This document shows, piece by piece, positions 9,561 through 19,417 of a DNA stretch of 64,000 nucleotides (the stretch's first letter is position 1; every line of letters begins with the position of its first letter). The translations under genes and the position numbers were made by a program. Origin of the DNA: Acidobacteriaceae bacterium TAA 166 (GTDB taxonomy: Bacteria; Acidobacteriota; Terriglobia; Terriglobales; Acidobacteriaceae); contig ATWD01000001.1 of the NCBI GenBank assembly GCA_000421065.1, positions 2,162,001-2,226,000 of the forward strand, given 5' to 3'. The notes beneath the pieces are model-generated. The model had not been told where the DNA came from. It did not search any database and worked only from the letters and a program-made list of their open reading frames with translations.

Positions 9561-10176
9561 TAAATTCCATCTCCATGTCTGGGGAGAACTTACAGCGATT
9601 TTACGACCGCAGCCTGTTCACATTTGAGGTCAGAAGACCTTCACTATAGAGATGACTACGTGGAGAAGAAAAGCTTTGTAAAAGCACACACACATTCGTG
9701 TATACCGCCGCAGCTTACACAAGAGATCTGCCCATATTCATACTGCGACGGGAGAAAACGAACGCATCAATCTCCTGGAAAGCTACCGACCTCGTGTCAC
9801 AACTGAGTTCAAAACTAGGGAACAAATCAGGGAACATTAAGAAGCCCTACGCTGTATCCTACTGATTCTAAAGAGTGGCCAGGGATCATCTACGCCGCTC
9901 TAGTTCTTTTAGAATCAGCTATTTACGCTTCTCGTAACCCAAAGGTCGCGAGCATAGATCCTACCCACACATCCAGCTGATGGATGAAGAACGAAGCCGT
10001 TTAGAGGAACGCGCAGCGGTGTGTAATGCTGGACAAGCCGCATCTGGCCATCAAAATAAGGTATTTATTAACACACACTTACAATGTTATTTTTGGGACT
10101 TCTCGGAAATCAGCCGATTTAAACCTCCAATACAGTTGATCTAAGGCGAATATATAGCGAAAATAAACGAATTGCT
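9561..10176. other. AT-rich intergenic region without a recognisable gene
   Basis: The 616 bases upstream of the STAND and DUF763 pseudogenes are clearly lower in GC than their surroundings, with stop codons in all frames. Any promoter of the STAND gene should lie just upstream of 9560. The only notable feature is a short repeat at 10018-10049 that recurs near 22540. Confidence 0.4.
10018..10049 (+). repeat. Short dispersed repeat, copy 1
   Basis: GGTGTGTAATGCTGGACAAG at 10018 continues with CCGCATCTGGCCATC. It matches GGTGTGTAATGCTGGACAAA at 22540, which continues with GCCGTCTCAGGCCACC, in the same orientation. The copies bracket the nickel/DUF4331 segment. They may be the last traces of a mobile element. 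Confidence 0.5.
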
Positions 10177-11136
10177 ATGAAACGCTCCGGAACCGCCGAT
10201 CTTCCCCCTCCATGGAGGCCGGACTCGGAACAGCCATCGCCGAGCAGATTGTTTTGAACTACGGGCAATCCGGATTCCTCACGCGATTGAGCGATCCATT
10301 CTGCTTCCAGGCTTATGGGGCAGTCATGGGCACGGGATGGTTTCCAGCTTTACCTGCACTCTTTCGTAGTTACGCAATCAGGAGAATGGGCCGTCGTTCA
10401 GCAGGGGATGAATCCTCAAAATCGCGTCGCGCGACGTTATCACTGGCACTCAGTCACAGTGCGGGATTTTGTGTCTGATCCGCACACCGCTATTGTAGGC
10501 AAACCGCAGGGCGAGATCAGGAATCTCGTGAACGCCCGCGCCGAGAAGGCGCGCGATGCTTTGCTTGCGATCACAAGAGAACCTCTGGAGAGCATCCTGA
10601 GCGACGTGCACAAGCTTTCGATGCCAATGCATCACGACGTTCGCGCAAAGGATGTCGATACGAAGCGACTAGGCGCAGTTCTGGCAGTCGCACACGAAAA
10701 AGACCTTCGAGACTTTGCTTCGTTACTTCTTGTAGAAGGACTCGGACCGCGAACGCTCCAATCCCTTGCTCTCATTGCGGAGGTCGTGCACGGGGCGCCC
10801 AGCCGGTTCTCCGATCCGGCGCGTTTCTCATTCGCGCATGGTGGTAAGGATGGGCATCCTTTTTTGGTTCCGCTCAAGGTCTACGATGAGTCGCTCGCTG
10901 TCCTGCGTCGCTCTCTGGAGGCAGCCCGACTCGGACACACAGAAAAACTTGAGGGCTTCCGGCGATTGGATCGCCTGACTCGCGATGTCGAAGAGCGACG
11001 TGAGCCACTGGCGGACTTCGATGCGGCGCTCGCGCACGAGCGAGCGATTTCCGCATCGGTTGGCGGCAGGACAGTCTTCGATGACAGGATGCCGTATAAG
11101 CGATCAGATCAAACGCCACAGCTGAATCTATTTTGA
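10177..11136 (+). pseudogene. DUF763 domain gene with internal deletions
   Basis: The canonical DUF763 start MKRSGTADLP is present at 10177, but the frame then runs into a deletion of the HGG...PPW segment. LGTAIAEQIVLNYGQSGFLTRLSDPF resumes in another frame at about 10220. A second deletion of roughly 90 codons joins FQAYGAVMG (near 10330) to DGFQLYLHSFVV (near 10335) with a frame change. From there 273 residues run intact to the stop, including GMNPQNRVARRYHWHS, MPMHHDVRAKDVD and PARFSFAHGGKDGHP. Intact relatives are about 400 residues. DUF763 is conserved but uncharacterised. A truncated product starting near 10315 is possible, but loss of the N-terminal part suggests a dead gene. Confidence 0.8.
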
Positions 11137-11155
11137 CGAATTTCAGGAGATTCTG

Positions 11156-11740
11156 ATGGCGATACAGAAAGGTCTTTTCGCTGAACTTGAGAGTACACAA
11201 TCACCTTCGATGCCGAGTGGCTTTCGTTATCAGGACGACATCATCAGTGAAACTGAAGAAGCTATGCTCGTAGCGTCACTTGCAACTCTCGAACTCAAAC
11301 CATTTGAATTTCATGGGCACGTCGGCAATCGACGGGTTACCTCTTTTGGTCTGCGCTATGACTATGCACGCCGCACGGTTGAACCTACGGAAAGGTTTCC
11401 GCTGTTCATCGAAGAACTACGCAGAAAAGCTGCAGCCTTTGCTGGAAGGAACGTCGACGAAATTCAGCAAGGTGGAGTGAATGAGTATCCTCCAGGCGCT
11501 GGAATCGGTTGGCATAAGGACAAGCCGCAATTTGGCGTGATTGTTGGGGTCTCGCTTCTGGCGGCAGCAATCATGCGACTTCGGCTTCCCGCAGGTACGA
11601 GCTGGATTCGCAAGTCACAAACACTTAAACCGCGATCGATCTACATTCTGGAAGGTGAAGCCAGAACGAGTTGGGAGCATAGCATTCCGCCTGTCGACTC
11701 GTTGCGATATTCACTTATGTTCAGGACCCTAGCGCCATAG
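11156..11740 (+). CDS. AlkB-like 2-oxoglutarate/Fe(II)-dependent dioxygenase
   Basis: A 194-residue protein of the AlkB family, which oxidatively removes alkyl groups from damaged DNA or RNA bases. The Fe(II) ligands are visible in GIGWHKDKPQFG (HxD) and the distal His of SWEHSIPPV. The 2-oxoglutarate-binding Arg lies in RYSLMFR. NEYPPGAGIGWH and the nucleotide-recognition region TSFGLRYDY match bacterial AlkB homologs of the ALKBH-like type. The ATG at 11156 follows AGGAGATTCTG. It starts 20 bases after the DUF763 remnant and was probably co-transcribed with it. It appears intact. Confidence 0.85.
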   Translation: MAIQKGLFAELESTQSPSMPSGFRYQDDIISETEEAMLVASLATLELKPFEFHGHVGNRRVTSFGLRYDYARRTVEPTERFPLFIEELRRKAAAFAGRNVDEIQQGGVNEYPPGAGIGWHKDKPQFGVIVGVSLLAAAIMRLRLPAGTSWIRKSQTLKPRSIYILEGEARTSWEHSIPPVDSLRYSLMFRTLAP

Positions 11741-11858
11741 CGACGCCTTACATACATCGGCTCCGCGCACCTCGAACAAGGAGGTCGCTAGTGCAAATCA
11801 TTGTTTTAGAAACCCTCGACAGGTCCTATGGAAGATGTCGAGGCTACTTCCGGCCCAA

Positions 11859-14321
11859 TCAGAAAGACCTTCTTAACCAGAATCGCACCTGAAACGGTTC
11901 GACGGGGTGGAAGACGTCTGTGAATGCTGATGTCGCTGTTGGCGTTATTCGGGACTCATAAGCGTAGTCGATGTCGTGGTCGCGGCGGTTCAGCAAGTTC
12001 AAAAATTCGGCGGAAATGCCCCAATTCTCGTGGATTCGATAACCAACCTCACCATTGAGCAACGCCGTTGCCCTGGAGCGATAAATTCCGTCGGAGGTCA
12101 AATCGCGCGGCCCAAAGAAGCGCAGGCGCAGACTTCCCGAAAAGTTGTTGAGATCGCGCAATGTGACGCCTGAGGCGATCACAAGTCCAACCGCTTCTGG
12201 AACCCGCCTGCCGCCGGGGCTGTCCGGTGCGGCGTCGTCACTGTCCACGCCGCCAAACAGCGCCTTCGAGTTTGCCAGATCGAAATCAATAGCCAGGTGT
12301 TCCGCGGGCGTCCAGTAGTTCGCTAGTTCAAAGCCATAGCGGTCGCTCGGTTGAGTCGACGCTGTTGTACCGCCAGTATCACCATCCTGCTGTAACTCCG
12401 ATTTGCTGTGCAGATACCAGAACGAAAGTGTGCTGTTGAGGTGCGAAATAGGCGAGGTGCGTATGCCGGCTTCTGCACCTTTGGTCGGGATGAGGGGCGG
12501 GATTTTATCGCCCGGCGTATTGGGGTAAGGATAGTCTGCCGAAACAGGCTGTACCCTGAGCGTTGTGCCGCGCGCATCGTTCGAGTGATAGCTGGAACCT
12601 CCTTCAAGATAGAACTCGGTCTTTGCCCATGGACCGAAAATCAGGCTTACCTTCGGGCTGGGGATAGCTTTGGTCACTACGCCGGAATTGGCCGAAGTCA
12701 CAAGGCTCGTTACGTCCAGGTGGGTGATGTCGCCGCGTAGCGCCACGACCGAGCGAAATTTTTCCGCCCACTGGATTCGATTCTCCCCATAGATGCCGAT
12801 CAGCATATCGGTAAAATTATCTCTTTGCGTCGTCGCGGGCAGAATGTTGCCAGTAGTGGAATCTGTCTTGTCCAGGCGAACGCGCTTCGAGGACTGGTAA
12901 AGGCCGTTGCCGATCCAGTCGTTGCGCAACTGGAAGCCGAAGGCGTTCACTACCTTGCGGCCAGCCCACTCGCTGAAAACCGTGTGGTGTGCATCCACTC
13001 CACCCACCCAGCGCCTGTCGTTCTGATTAAACTGGTCGCCGAGAACTGGGTCCGTCAGGTAGTAGGTGAAATTGGAATAGAGATTGAGATCGTAATAAAA
13101 CAGATAGGGAGTGATCTTCGTCACGGAGTTTGCGTCCTGGTGGTGCCACTCCCCTTGCAGGCTATACCGCTCCGACCTGCCGCCATCTGTCGGGTCCACG
13201 GTTCCGAAAAAGCCCACAAAGGGAACGGCGTTCTCGGCAATTTGATCGCTTGAGTTCCATTTTCCATGGTAGCCGCGTGCCGTGATGCTGAACCCATTTG
13301 CGCCCGCGCCTTGGCTGTACGTCAGCAGTCCGTTGTATCTGAAGTAGTCGTCCGGGCGCTTCCACGGGCCGTCATCGTGATACACCTCCCCGCCAAACAG
13401 CAGATTGCCCGTGCCGAGCTTATGCGATGCCCCGAAGACACCACGCCCATAGCCATACATGCCACCTTCCACCTGGAAGAAATTCCGGGGCAGAGTCCTG
13501 AAAAATTCAAGATGGGCTGATCCGGCCGATCCGTAGTTGCCGACATCGGCGTAATAAGGGCCTTTCTCGTAATCGACTCGCTGCACGAGCTCTGGAATCA
13601 CGGTGTTCATGTCCGAATAGCCCTCACCGTGCGCGTGCGATGGCAGGTTGAGCGGCATATCGTCGATAAAGATGGCGAAGTCTGTGCCGTGGTCGAGGTT
13701 GAATCCGCGAAGAAAATACTGGTTGGCCTTTCCGCCACCGGCATGTTGCGTAATGATGACGCCGGGAACAGTCTCCAGAATCTCTCCCGAACGAAGAATC
13801 GGACGATTTGCGATCTCTTTCGCGCCTACCGTTCCCTGAGTGGCGGAACTGGCAATTCCAACGAGGTCATCTTCCCGGCCCTGCACGTTCAGAGTGGTGC
13901 TTATGGAGCCCACAGCCAGAGTGATGCGCAGCGGAACTGGCGCTTCAGTGGCTCCGATAGTGACGGAAATCTCCCTGGATTCAAAACCGGGATTCGATAC
14001 TAGGAGCCGGTAATTACCCGCCGGGAGTCCAGAAAGAATGAAAGAGCCATTCCTGTCTGTCCTCTTCGCTCCTGGCAGAGTCCCGCCTGATACCCGAACG
14101 TGAACCGTAGCTCCAATAATCTCCGCGCCCGACGTGTCAACCACAGTTCCCGATAGTTGTGGTGGATAAGCCTTATCAGTCGTGGCGAGCGAGTGAACCT
14201 GCGGATCAAGCATCATGCTGACGGCTCTTTCATGAACAATCTGCGCAACAGCCGTAAGCGCAGATACTGTGACTCCGAAATTTAATAACACTATTGATAA
14301 AATCGTGCTACCAAGATGCAT
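11859..14321 (-). CDS. TonB-dependent outer membrane receptor, probably for nickel
   Basis: An 820-residue receptor. The ATG at 14321 was chosen because AGGAG lies five bases upstream and a signal peptide follows directly (STILSIVLLNFGVTVSALTA). A longer GTG start at 14345 is possible. Next comes a carboxypeptidase-regulatory-like domain (LSGTVVDTSGAEIIGATVHV to about residue 125), then the plug (GEILETVPGVIITQHAGGG, FLRGFNLDHGTDFAIFIDD) and a 22-strand-type barrel ending in FQVRFWLRRSF with the C-terminal aromatic. It is divergent from a NiCoT permease with nikR beside it, and a NikR-type palindrome lies 92 bases upstream of its start. It therefore likely imports a chelated nickel or cobalt compound. 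The substrate is inference from context. Confidence 0.88.
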   Translation of the reverse strand: MHLGSTILSIVLLNFGVTVSALTAVAQIVHERAVSMMLDPQVHSLATTDKAYPPQLSGTVVDTSGAEIIGATVHVRVSGGTLPGAKRTDRNGSFILSGLPAGNYRLLVSNPGFESREISVTIGATEAPVPLRITLAVGSISTTLNVQGREDDLVGIASSATQGTVGAKEIANRPILRSGEILETVPGVIITQHAGGGKANQYFLRGFNLDHGTDFAIFIDDMPLNLPSHAHGEGYSDMNTVIPELVQRVDYEKGPYYADVGNYGSAGSAHLEFFRTLPRNFFQVEGGMYGYGRGVFGASHKLGTGNLLFGGEVYHDDGPWKRPDDYFRYNGLLTYSQGAGANGFSITARGYHGKWNSSDQIAENAVPFVGFFGTVDPTDGGRSERYSLQGEWHHQDANSVTKITPYLFYYDLNLYSNFTYYLTDPVLGDQFNQNDRRWVGGVDAHHTVFSEWAGRKVVNAFGFQLRNDWIGNGLYQSSKRVRLDKTDSTTGNILPATTQRDNFTDMLIGIYGENRIQWAEKFRSVVALRGDITHLDVTSLVTSANSGVVTKAIPSPKVSLIFGPWAKTEFYLEGGSSYHSNDARGTTLRVQPVSADYPYPNTPGDKIPPLIPTKGAEAGIRTSPISHLNSTLSFWYLHSKSELQQDGDTGGTTASTQPSDRYGFELANYWTPAEHLAIDFDLANSKALFGGVDSDDAAPDSPGGRRVPEAVGLVIASGVTLRDLNNFSGSLRLRFFGPRDLTSDGIYRSRATALLNGEVGYRIHENWGISAEFLNLLNRRDHDIDYAYESRITPTATSAFTDVFHPVEPFQVRFWLRRSF

Positions 14322-14412
14322 GAGAACTCCTGTCATCATCTTCACTGCAACGCTACAGCTTTTGTCTGGAATTATTGTGGAGAAAGTCTGCAGGTTCGAA
14401 TGTAAGTATCTT

Positions 14413-14443
14413 TATTACCGTCTACAGAACATTGCCGGTAATA
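14413..14443. promoter_or_regulatory. Candidate NikR operator (inverted repeat)
   Basis: TATTACCG (14413-14420) and CGGTAATA (14436-14443) are perfect 8-bp inverted arms separated by 15 bases, in the shared intergenic region of the TonB receptor and the NiCoT permease. NikR tetramers bind two half-sites about two helical turns apart, and the 23-base centre-to-centre distance is close to that. The palindrome is seen directly; its assignment to NikR is inferred from the neighbouring nikR gene. Confidence 0.6.
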
Positions 14444-14549
14444 GTAGTCGGCCGTTTATCGCTGATAACACGATTTATCAATTGGTAATATAGAAAAGAT
14501 TCGATATTGCTGAAATAGTTTCATTTTTGCGGTACCGCTGGAGCAGGGA

Positions 14550-15611
14550 ATGCGTGGCTTGATGAAGGACGCCCCAGGTAATGTCCGGGCGAGGATATTT
14601 GGTATCTACGGTGTTCTGATGACGCTGAATGCGGGTGCGTGGTTCTGGGCCGTCGCCGCATTTCGTCACTATCCTGCATTACTTGGAACAGCATTTCTCG
14701 CCTACAGCCTTGGTCTGCGACACGCTGTGGATGCGGACCACATCGCAGCCATTGACAACGTAACACGGAAGCTTATGCAGGAAGGCAAACGTCCTGTCGC
14801 AGTTGGGTTTATGTTCTCGCTTGGTCATTCGACCATTGTTCTCATCGGGTCGCTGCTGATCGCCTCGACAACACTGGCGCTCCAGCATCGACTTAATGCC
14901 TTTCGTAGCATTGGCGGTGTCATCGGCACAGCAGTGTCGAGCATTTTCCTGCTCGGCATTGCCGGTATCAACCTTGCTGTTTTGCGGTCGATTTATCAGG
15001 TATTTGTTCGGGTGCGCAATGGAGCATCATATGTGGAAGAAGACATGAACCTGCTGCTTGCAGGCCGCGGTTTGCTTGCACGAATCCTGCGGCCGGTCTT
15101 TGCAATGATCGAACGAAGCTGGCATATGTATCCGCTCGGTCTGCTCTTCGGATTAGGATTTGACACAGCCACGGAGATCGGGCTTCTCGGTATCTCGGCT
15201 GCGGAAGTCTCGAAAGGACTCTCTGTGTGGTCTATTCTCGTATTCCCAGTACTCTTCGCAGCGGGCATGTCTCTCATCGATACGATCGACAATATCCTCA
15301 TGCTCGGAGCGTATGGATGGGCTTTTGTGAAGCCGGTCCGAAAGCTGTACTACAACATGACGATCACGTTTGTTTCTGTCTTTGTTGCACTCGTTGTCGG
15401 CGGGATTGAAGCGTTGGGACTGATTGCCGATCAGTTTCACTTCAAGGGATTGCTTTGGGAGGTGGCGCGGAAGCTCAATAACAACTTCGGGATGTTAGGC
15501 TACTTCATTATCGGTTTCTTTGTGCTCAGTTGGATTCTGTCCATTGCTTTCTACAACTGGCGGGGGTTTGACGATCTTGAAGTTCAGGCAGAAGCTATTT
15601 CGCCTTCTTGA
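14550..15611 (+). CDS. NiCoT family nickel/cobalt permease
   Basis: A 353-residue inner-membrane transporter for Ni2+ or Co2+. The family signature RHAVDADHI (residues 57-65) in the second membrane helix gives the HX4DH metal motif. FMFSLGHSTIV (near 90) and GLLFGLGFDTATEIGLL (near 198) are the other conserved blocks. Eight hydrophobic segments are expected and visible. The start at 14550 has a GCAGGGA ribosome site; ATG at 14562 is an alternative. It is divergent from the TonB receptor, and its last 17 bases overlap the 3' end of nikR on the other strand. This arrangement forms a complete two-membrane nickel uptake route with its regulator. Confidence 0.93.
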   Translation: MRGLMKDAPGNVRARIFGIYGVLMTLNAGAWFWAVAAFRHYPALLGTAFLAYSLGLRHAVDADHIAAIDNVTRKLMQEGKRPVAVGFMFSLGHSTIVLIGSLLIASTTLALQHRLNAFRSIGGVIGTAVSSIFLLGIAGINLAVLRSIYQVFVRVRNGASYVEEDMNLLLAGRGLLARILRPVFAMIERSWHMYPLGLLFGLGFDTATEIGLLGISAAEVSKGLSVWSILVFPVLFAAGMSLIDTIDNILMLGAYGWAFVKPVRKLYYNMTITFVSVFVALVVGGIEALGLIADQFHFKGLLWEVARKLNNNFGMLGYFIIGFFVLSWILSIAFYNWRGFDDLEVQAEAISPS

Positions 15612-16020
15612 GCGCGGCCCCAGAGTTGGTAAGCACCAGCTTACCGAGTTCTACGCCACGTGTTGCCAGGATGCGGTCGGCCATCTCCTGAATTTCTTTG
15701 CTGCGACCCTTCATGATGATGACTTCGAGGCAGTAATGATGGTCGAGATGGACGTGCGTCGCCGCCAGCACCATCGTCCCGGCGTGATGCTGCATCTCGG
15801 TCAGCTTTTGCGAGAGGTTTGGCACATGATGGTCGTACACCAGCGTCAATGTGCCGACCACCGGTTTGTTAGAGTCGATGACGTCCGAGAGAAGAGCATC
15901 CCGAATCATGTCACGCAACGCCTCGGAACGGTTCTTGTACCCTCTTCTCGCAATGAGTTTGTCGAATCCAGCCAATAAGTCTTGTTCCAGCGATATGCCT
16001 GTTCTGCTCAATTCTGTCAT
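15595..16020 (-). CDS. nikR: Nickel-responsive transcriptional regulator NikR
   Basis: A 141-residue protein with an N-terminal ribbon-helix-helix (SRTGISLEQDLLAGFDKLIA, then NRSEALRDMIRDALL) and a C-terminal ACT-like nickel-binding domain. The square-planar nickel ligands are all present: His78 in EMQHHAG, His89 and His91 in THVHLDHHYC, and Cys97. The ATG at 16020 fits the family's start (MTELSRTGISL); longer frames begin at ATG 16035 or TTG 16059. The gene converges on the NiCoT permease and overlaps its 3' end. It should bind Ni2+ in excess and repress uptake genes, probably through the palindrome at 14413-14443. Confidence 0.93.
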   Translation of the reverse strand: MTELSRTGISLEQDLLAGFDKLIARRGYKNRSEALRDMIRDALLSDVIDSNKPVVGTLTLVYDHHVPNLSQKLTEMQHHAGTMVLAATHVHLDHHYCLEVIIMKGRSKEIQEMADRILATRGVELGKLVLTNSGAALKKAK

Positions 16021-16169
16021 CGAGTCGCGCCTCATCTCAATTCTAAAAGGAAAGGACAATGTGATGAGGCTTCACGAGAACAGAGAGGGCGAAGAGGAAC
16101 CGGTACGGTCAGGAGTATCCCAATCTCCCAACGCATTCTGTATCCTTGAAATTTGATTCCTTACCACTA

Positions 16170-19100
16170 ATGCTTGAGTTTTCTCCATTTCGACTGGACC
16201 TTATCAATTGTTGTCTGCTGCGGCGCGATGACAATGGTCAACAATTGCGTATTAATCTTGCGCCTAAGACGTTTTCTGTCCTGAAGTATCTTGCCGAAAA
16301 TACAAATCGCCTGATCACCCATCAGGAACTGATGAATACTATCTGGCCGGACACCTTTGTAGAGCAGGGGATATTGAGCGGCTACATCCGAGATCTGAGG
16401 GCAATTTTGGGAGACAGTCCCCGTAGTCCTCGTTTCATCGAGACTGTGCCGCGCCGAGGCTACCGCTTCATAGCTCAGGTACGGCAGCCGAGTGTGGAGC
16501 ATGAGGCCACAGAGGCTAGGACGACTCAAAAACTGGTCGGGCGCGAAGCTGTTTTGTCCGTAATCGAAGAGCGATTTCAAGCCGTCCTAAAGGGAAATCG
16601 ACAGATGGTCTTCATCACCGGAGAACCGGGCATAGGGAAGACTGCGTTGTGTCTGGAATTACTGGAACGATTCGCCGCATCAGATTCTCCTCCTTATGTG
16701 GCATGGGGACAGTGTATCGAGGGATATGGGGGGAAGGATCCCTACTTCCCCATGTTCCAGGCGGTAGGTGGTCTTTGCCGGGACATTGGCGGGTCGGTGA
16801 TCCAGATCCTGATAGAAAAAGCTCCTACCTGCATTGTCCAGCTTCCTGACCTTCTAACTCCGCAAGAGCGAGAAGCAGTGCAACGTGACGTGATCGGTGC
16901 AACACCGGGACGCATGTTACGCGAGGTTGTAGAAGCTCTGGAAGCCATCGCTTCGGATCGCCCACTTGTTCTGTTTCTGGAAGATTTGCAATGGGTGGAT
17001 AATGCAACGGTCGATGTCATCTCGGCGATTGGGCGCGGTCGCCGTTCGACGCAATTATTCGTCATGGCAACGTATCGACCTCTCGATGCGCTTGTGGCTA
17101 ATAGCCCCATCAGCCTGGTGAAGGAAGATCTGGTTGCGCGTTCCCTCTGTCTTGAACTAGAGCTGACGCCTCTGACTCATACGAACATTCTTGAACTCCT
17201 TTCCTTCAGGGGAACCGAGCATGGAGTCGATCAATCTCTAGCCGATATTCTCTATCGTCTATCTGAAGGAAACCCTCTCTTCGTTGAGGCGGCGCTTGAG
17301 CATGCTCTCGAGAAAAGGCTGCTCATCCGCGAAGGCAATCGTTTGGTCCTTCAAGGCTCTTTATCCAACATGGACCTCACGACCCCGAAAAGCCTACACC
17401 AGCTTGCGGAAGCACAGATTCGACAACTCAGCCGCTTCGATCAAGAGATCCTTGAGGTGGCCAGCATCTCCGGACCCGCATTCTCCCCGTTTCTGATTGG
17501 ACCGGCATGCGGGCGCGATTGGCGCGAGATCGATGACGCATTCCATAGACTCGCCAGCGGAAAACACATCATTCGACCGCTTGAGCGCCTCGACTCCGTG
17601 AGCACAGCATTTCCTGCGTACGGGTTTGTTCATGTCTTGTACTGGGAGGTCTTCTATCACCGTCAGGCGCCTGGGCGTCGCTCGGAGCGTCACAGGCTGA
17701 TCGGCGAGCAACTCGAACAATTCCACCGTGAGCGGCTCGATACAGTTGCCACCGAACTCGCATACCATTTTGAACATGCTTTCGACTGGAACCGAACTGT
17801 AGACTATCTGATCCTTGGTGCGGAGAGCGCACTTCGAAGATATGCTCCCCGGGAGGCTCTTGAACTTCTCCAGCGTGCTCTTTCCTGTGTGCCCCAGCTT
17901 CCACACCAAGCAGGACGGCTAAAAGAGGTGGCGATCCTTCAGAGATTGGCTGGTCTCTACTTCGCTCTCTTCGATCCTCGTTGTCTCGAAACTCACGAGC
18001 AGCTCATCCAGAAGACGGCCAACTACGGAATGATTGAACTGGAGATTCTGGCCTATCAGGGGTTGGCCGCATGTCTCGCGTGGATCAGCTCGGAACGTTG
18101 TCTCGAAGCTATCGAGCGCGCCTTAAACTTATCGGCCAGAGTCGACGATCCGCTGATTCAGACCAAGGTACGGTACCGTAGTTTATCTTTCCGTGCCTGG
18201 ACCGGGGATTGGAGTAACGCTACTCTTGCTGATTTACGGGAGTCTTTTGAAGTCCTTCGTCAGGTGAACGATCATCGATTCGTTGCACCATATCTGATCG
18301 ATTACGGCAGAATTCAATGGGCCTCTTCGGAATACCGCGAGGCGCAGGAATACCTCAAGTTGGGAATGGGGTATCTGGAAGACCTTTCCGATGAGCAGAA
18401 CCCGTATCTCAACTCGGCATATCAGCAGGTACAGTTCTTTTTACCCTCAAGCCTTCTCTTTCTGGGAGAACCGGGCGAAGCTCTGAGGCAGGTAAAAAAC
18501 TTTATCGAAATGGCGGATAAAAACGGGGATACTTTTCCCGCCCAGATTCTTCGTGTGAACAGAGCATGGATACACCTGAGTTTGATGGACTTTTCGGGTG
18601 TCTTAAGCGACTGCGATTTTAGCGCTAATGGGGAAGGCAACTTCGGCGACAGTTTCAAGTTTCTTTCTCGCAGCAGACTGATCGTGGCCGGTTCAGCCAA
18701 GGCTGGGCTGGGTCTTTATGAAGACGCCCTGGATCATCTCCTGCGGGCACGTAATGACATGGAGAATCAGACAGTCATGCTTGACTGGTACCTCCGCCTT
18801 CCCCTCCAATCCGCACTTGCAGAGATTTGGCTCCGCCAGAAAATGTTAGCTAACGCTCGTGAAGAGGCAGATCTATTCCTGGGAATGGCCCTCTCGACCG
18901 CGGAGCGTACATGGCAGGCTCTGTCCTGGGAAATGGACGCAAGGATCTCAATTGCGGACAACGACCGGAAGCGAGCTGAACGATCTATCGCTATGGCTCT
19001 TGAGTTGGTGAACGAGCGTGAGCTACCGCTCGCCGCCTGGCGCGTCCACGCAACTGCCGCGACACTTCATCAGCACGATCATGTCCGGATCGCGACGGAG

Positions 19101-19217
19101 TATATCCTCAAGATCGCACGCTCACTCCCCCACGGCCACCCTCTGCGTGCAACGTTTCTTTCAACAAACGATGTCTCTGCGGTTCTATCCCAGACTGGTA
19201 GTGCTCAGAGTTTCTAG
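16170..19217 (+). CDS. Winged-helix regulator fused to AAA/NACHT-like ATPase and TPR region
   Basis: A protein of about 1015 residues. The N-terminal 105 residues are an OmpR/CadC-type winged helix (FSPFRLDLINCCLLR, TFVEQGILSGYIRDLRAILG, FIETVPRRGYRFIAQV). An ATPase module follows with Walker A GEPGIGKT (about residues 151-158), Walker B PLVLFLEDLQWVD (about 270) and a sensor-like LFVMATYRP. The C-terminal 550 residues are helical and TPR-like, as in MalT/AfsR/predicted-ATPase regulators. ATG at 16170 was chosen over TTG at 16146; neither has a good ribosome site. It is divergent from nikR and lies 200 bases upstream of the DUF4331 gene, which it may control. The signal it senses is unknown. 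Confidence 0.85.
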   Translation: MLEFSPFRLDLINCCLLRRDDNGQQLRINLAPKTFSVLKYLAENTNRLITHQELMNTIWPDTFVEQGILSGYIRDLRAILGDSPRSPRFIETVPRRGYRFIAQVRQPSVEHEATEARTTQKLVGREAVLSVIEERFQAVLKGNRQMVFITGEPGIGKTALCLELLERFAASDSPPYVAWGQCIEGYGGKDPYFPMFQAVGGLCRDIGGSVIQILIEKAPTCIVQLPDLLTPQEREAVQRDVIGATPGRMLREVVEALEAIASDRPLVLFLEDLQWVDNATVDVISAIGRGRRSTQLFVMATYRPLDALVANSPISLVKEDLVARSLCLELELTPLTHTNILELLSFRGTEHGVDQSLADILYRLSEGNPLFVEAALEHALEKRLLIREGNRLVLQGSLSNMDLTTPKSLHQLAEAQIRQLSRFDQEILEVASISGPAFSPFLIGPACGRDWREIDDAFHRLASGKHIIRPLERLDSVSTAFPAYGFVHVLYWEVFYHRQAPGRRSERHRLIGEQLEQFHRERLDTVATELAYHFEHAFDWNRTVDYLILGAESALRRYAPREALELLQRALSCVPQLPHQAGRLKEVAILQRLAGLYFALFDPRCLETHEQLIQKTANYGMIELEILAYQGLAACLAWISSERCLEAIERALNLSARVDDPLIQTKVRYRSLSFRAWTGDWSNATLADLRESFEVLRQVNDHRFVAPYLIDYGRIQWASSEYREAQEYLKLGMGYLEDLSDEQNPYLNSAYQQVQFFLPSSLLFLGEPGEALRQVKNFIEMADKNGDTFPAQILRVNRAWIHLSLMDFSGVLSDCDFSANGEGNFGDSFKFLSRSRLIVAGSAKAGLGLYEDALDHLLRARNDMENQTVMLDWYLRLPLQSALAEIWLRQKMLANAREEADLFLGMALSTAERTWQALSWEMDARISIADNDRKRAERSIAMALELVNERELPLAAWRVHATAATLHQHDHVRIATEYILKIARSLPHGHPLRATFLSTNDVSAVLSQTGSAQSF

Positions 19218-19417
19218 TCCCTGAACCTCGGGCGGGTCGGTAAGTGGCATTCTCCAGAGAATCTCCAGAGAACCTTCAGAAATTCAGATGGCCCTTCCGC
19301 TACGCTTTCTATGGGAGTGCCCAGCAGGAAATACCAACTTTTTATCTGACTATTTCCAGGCTTGATCCACAATGTTCGTAAATTTCTGGAAGGTTAAACG
19401 AAGAGGTGGCCGCAGCT

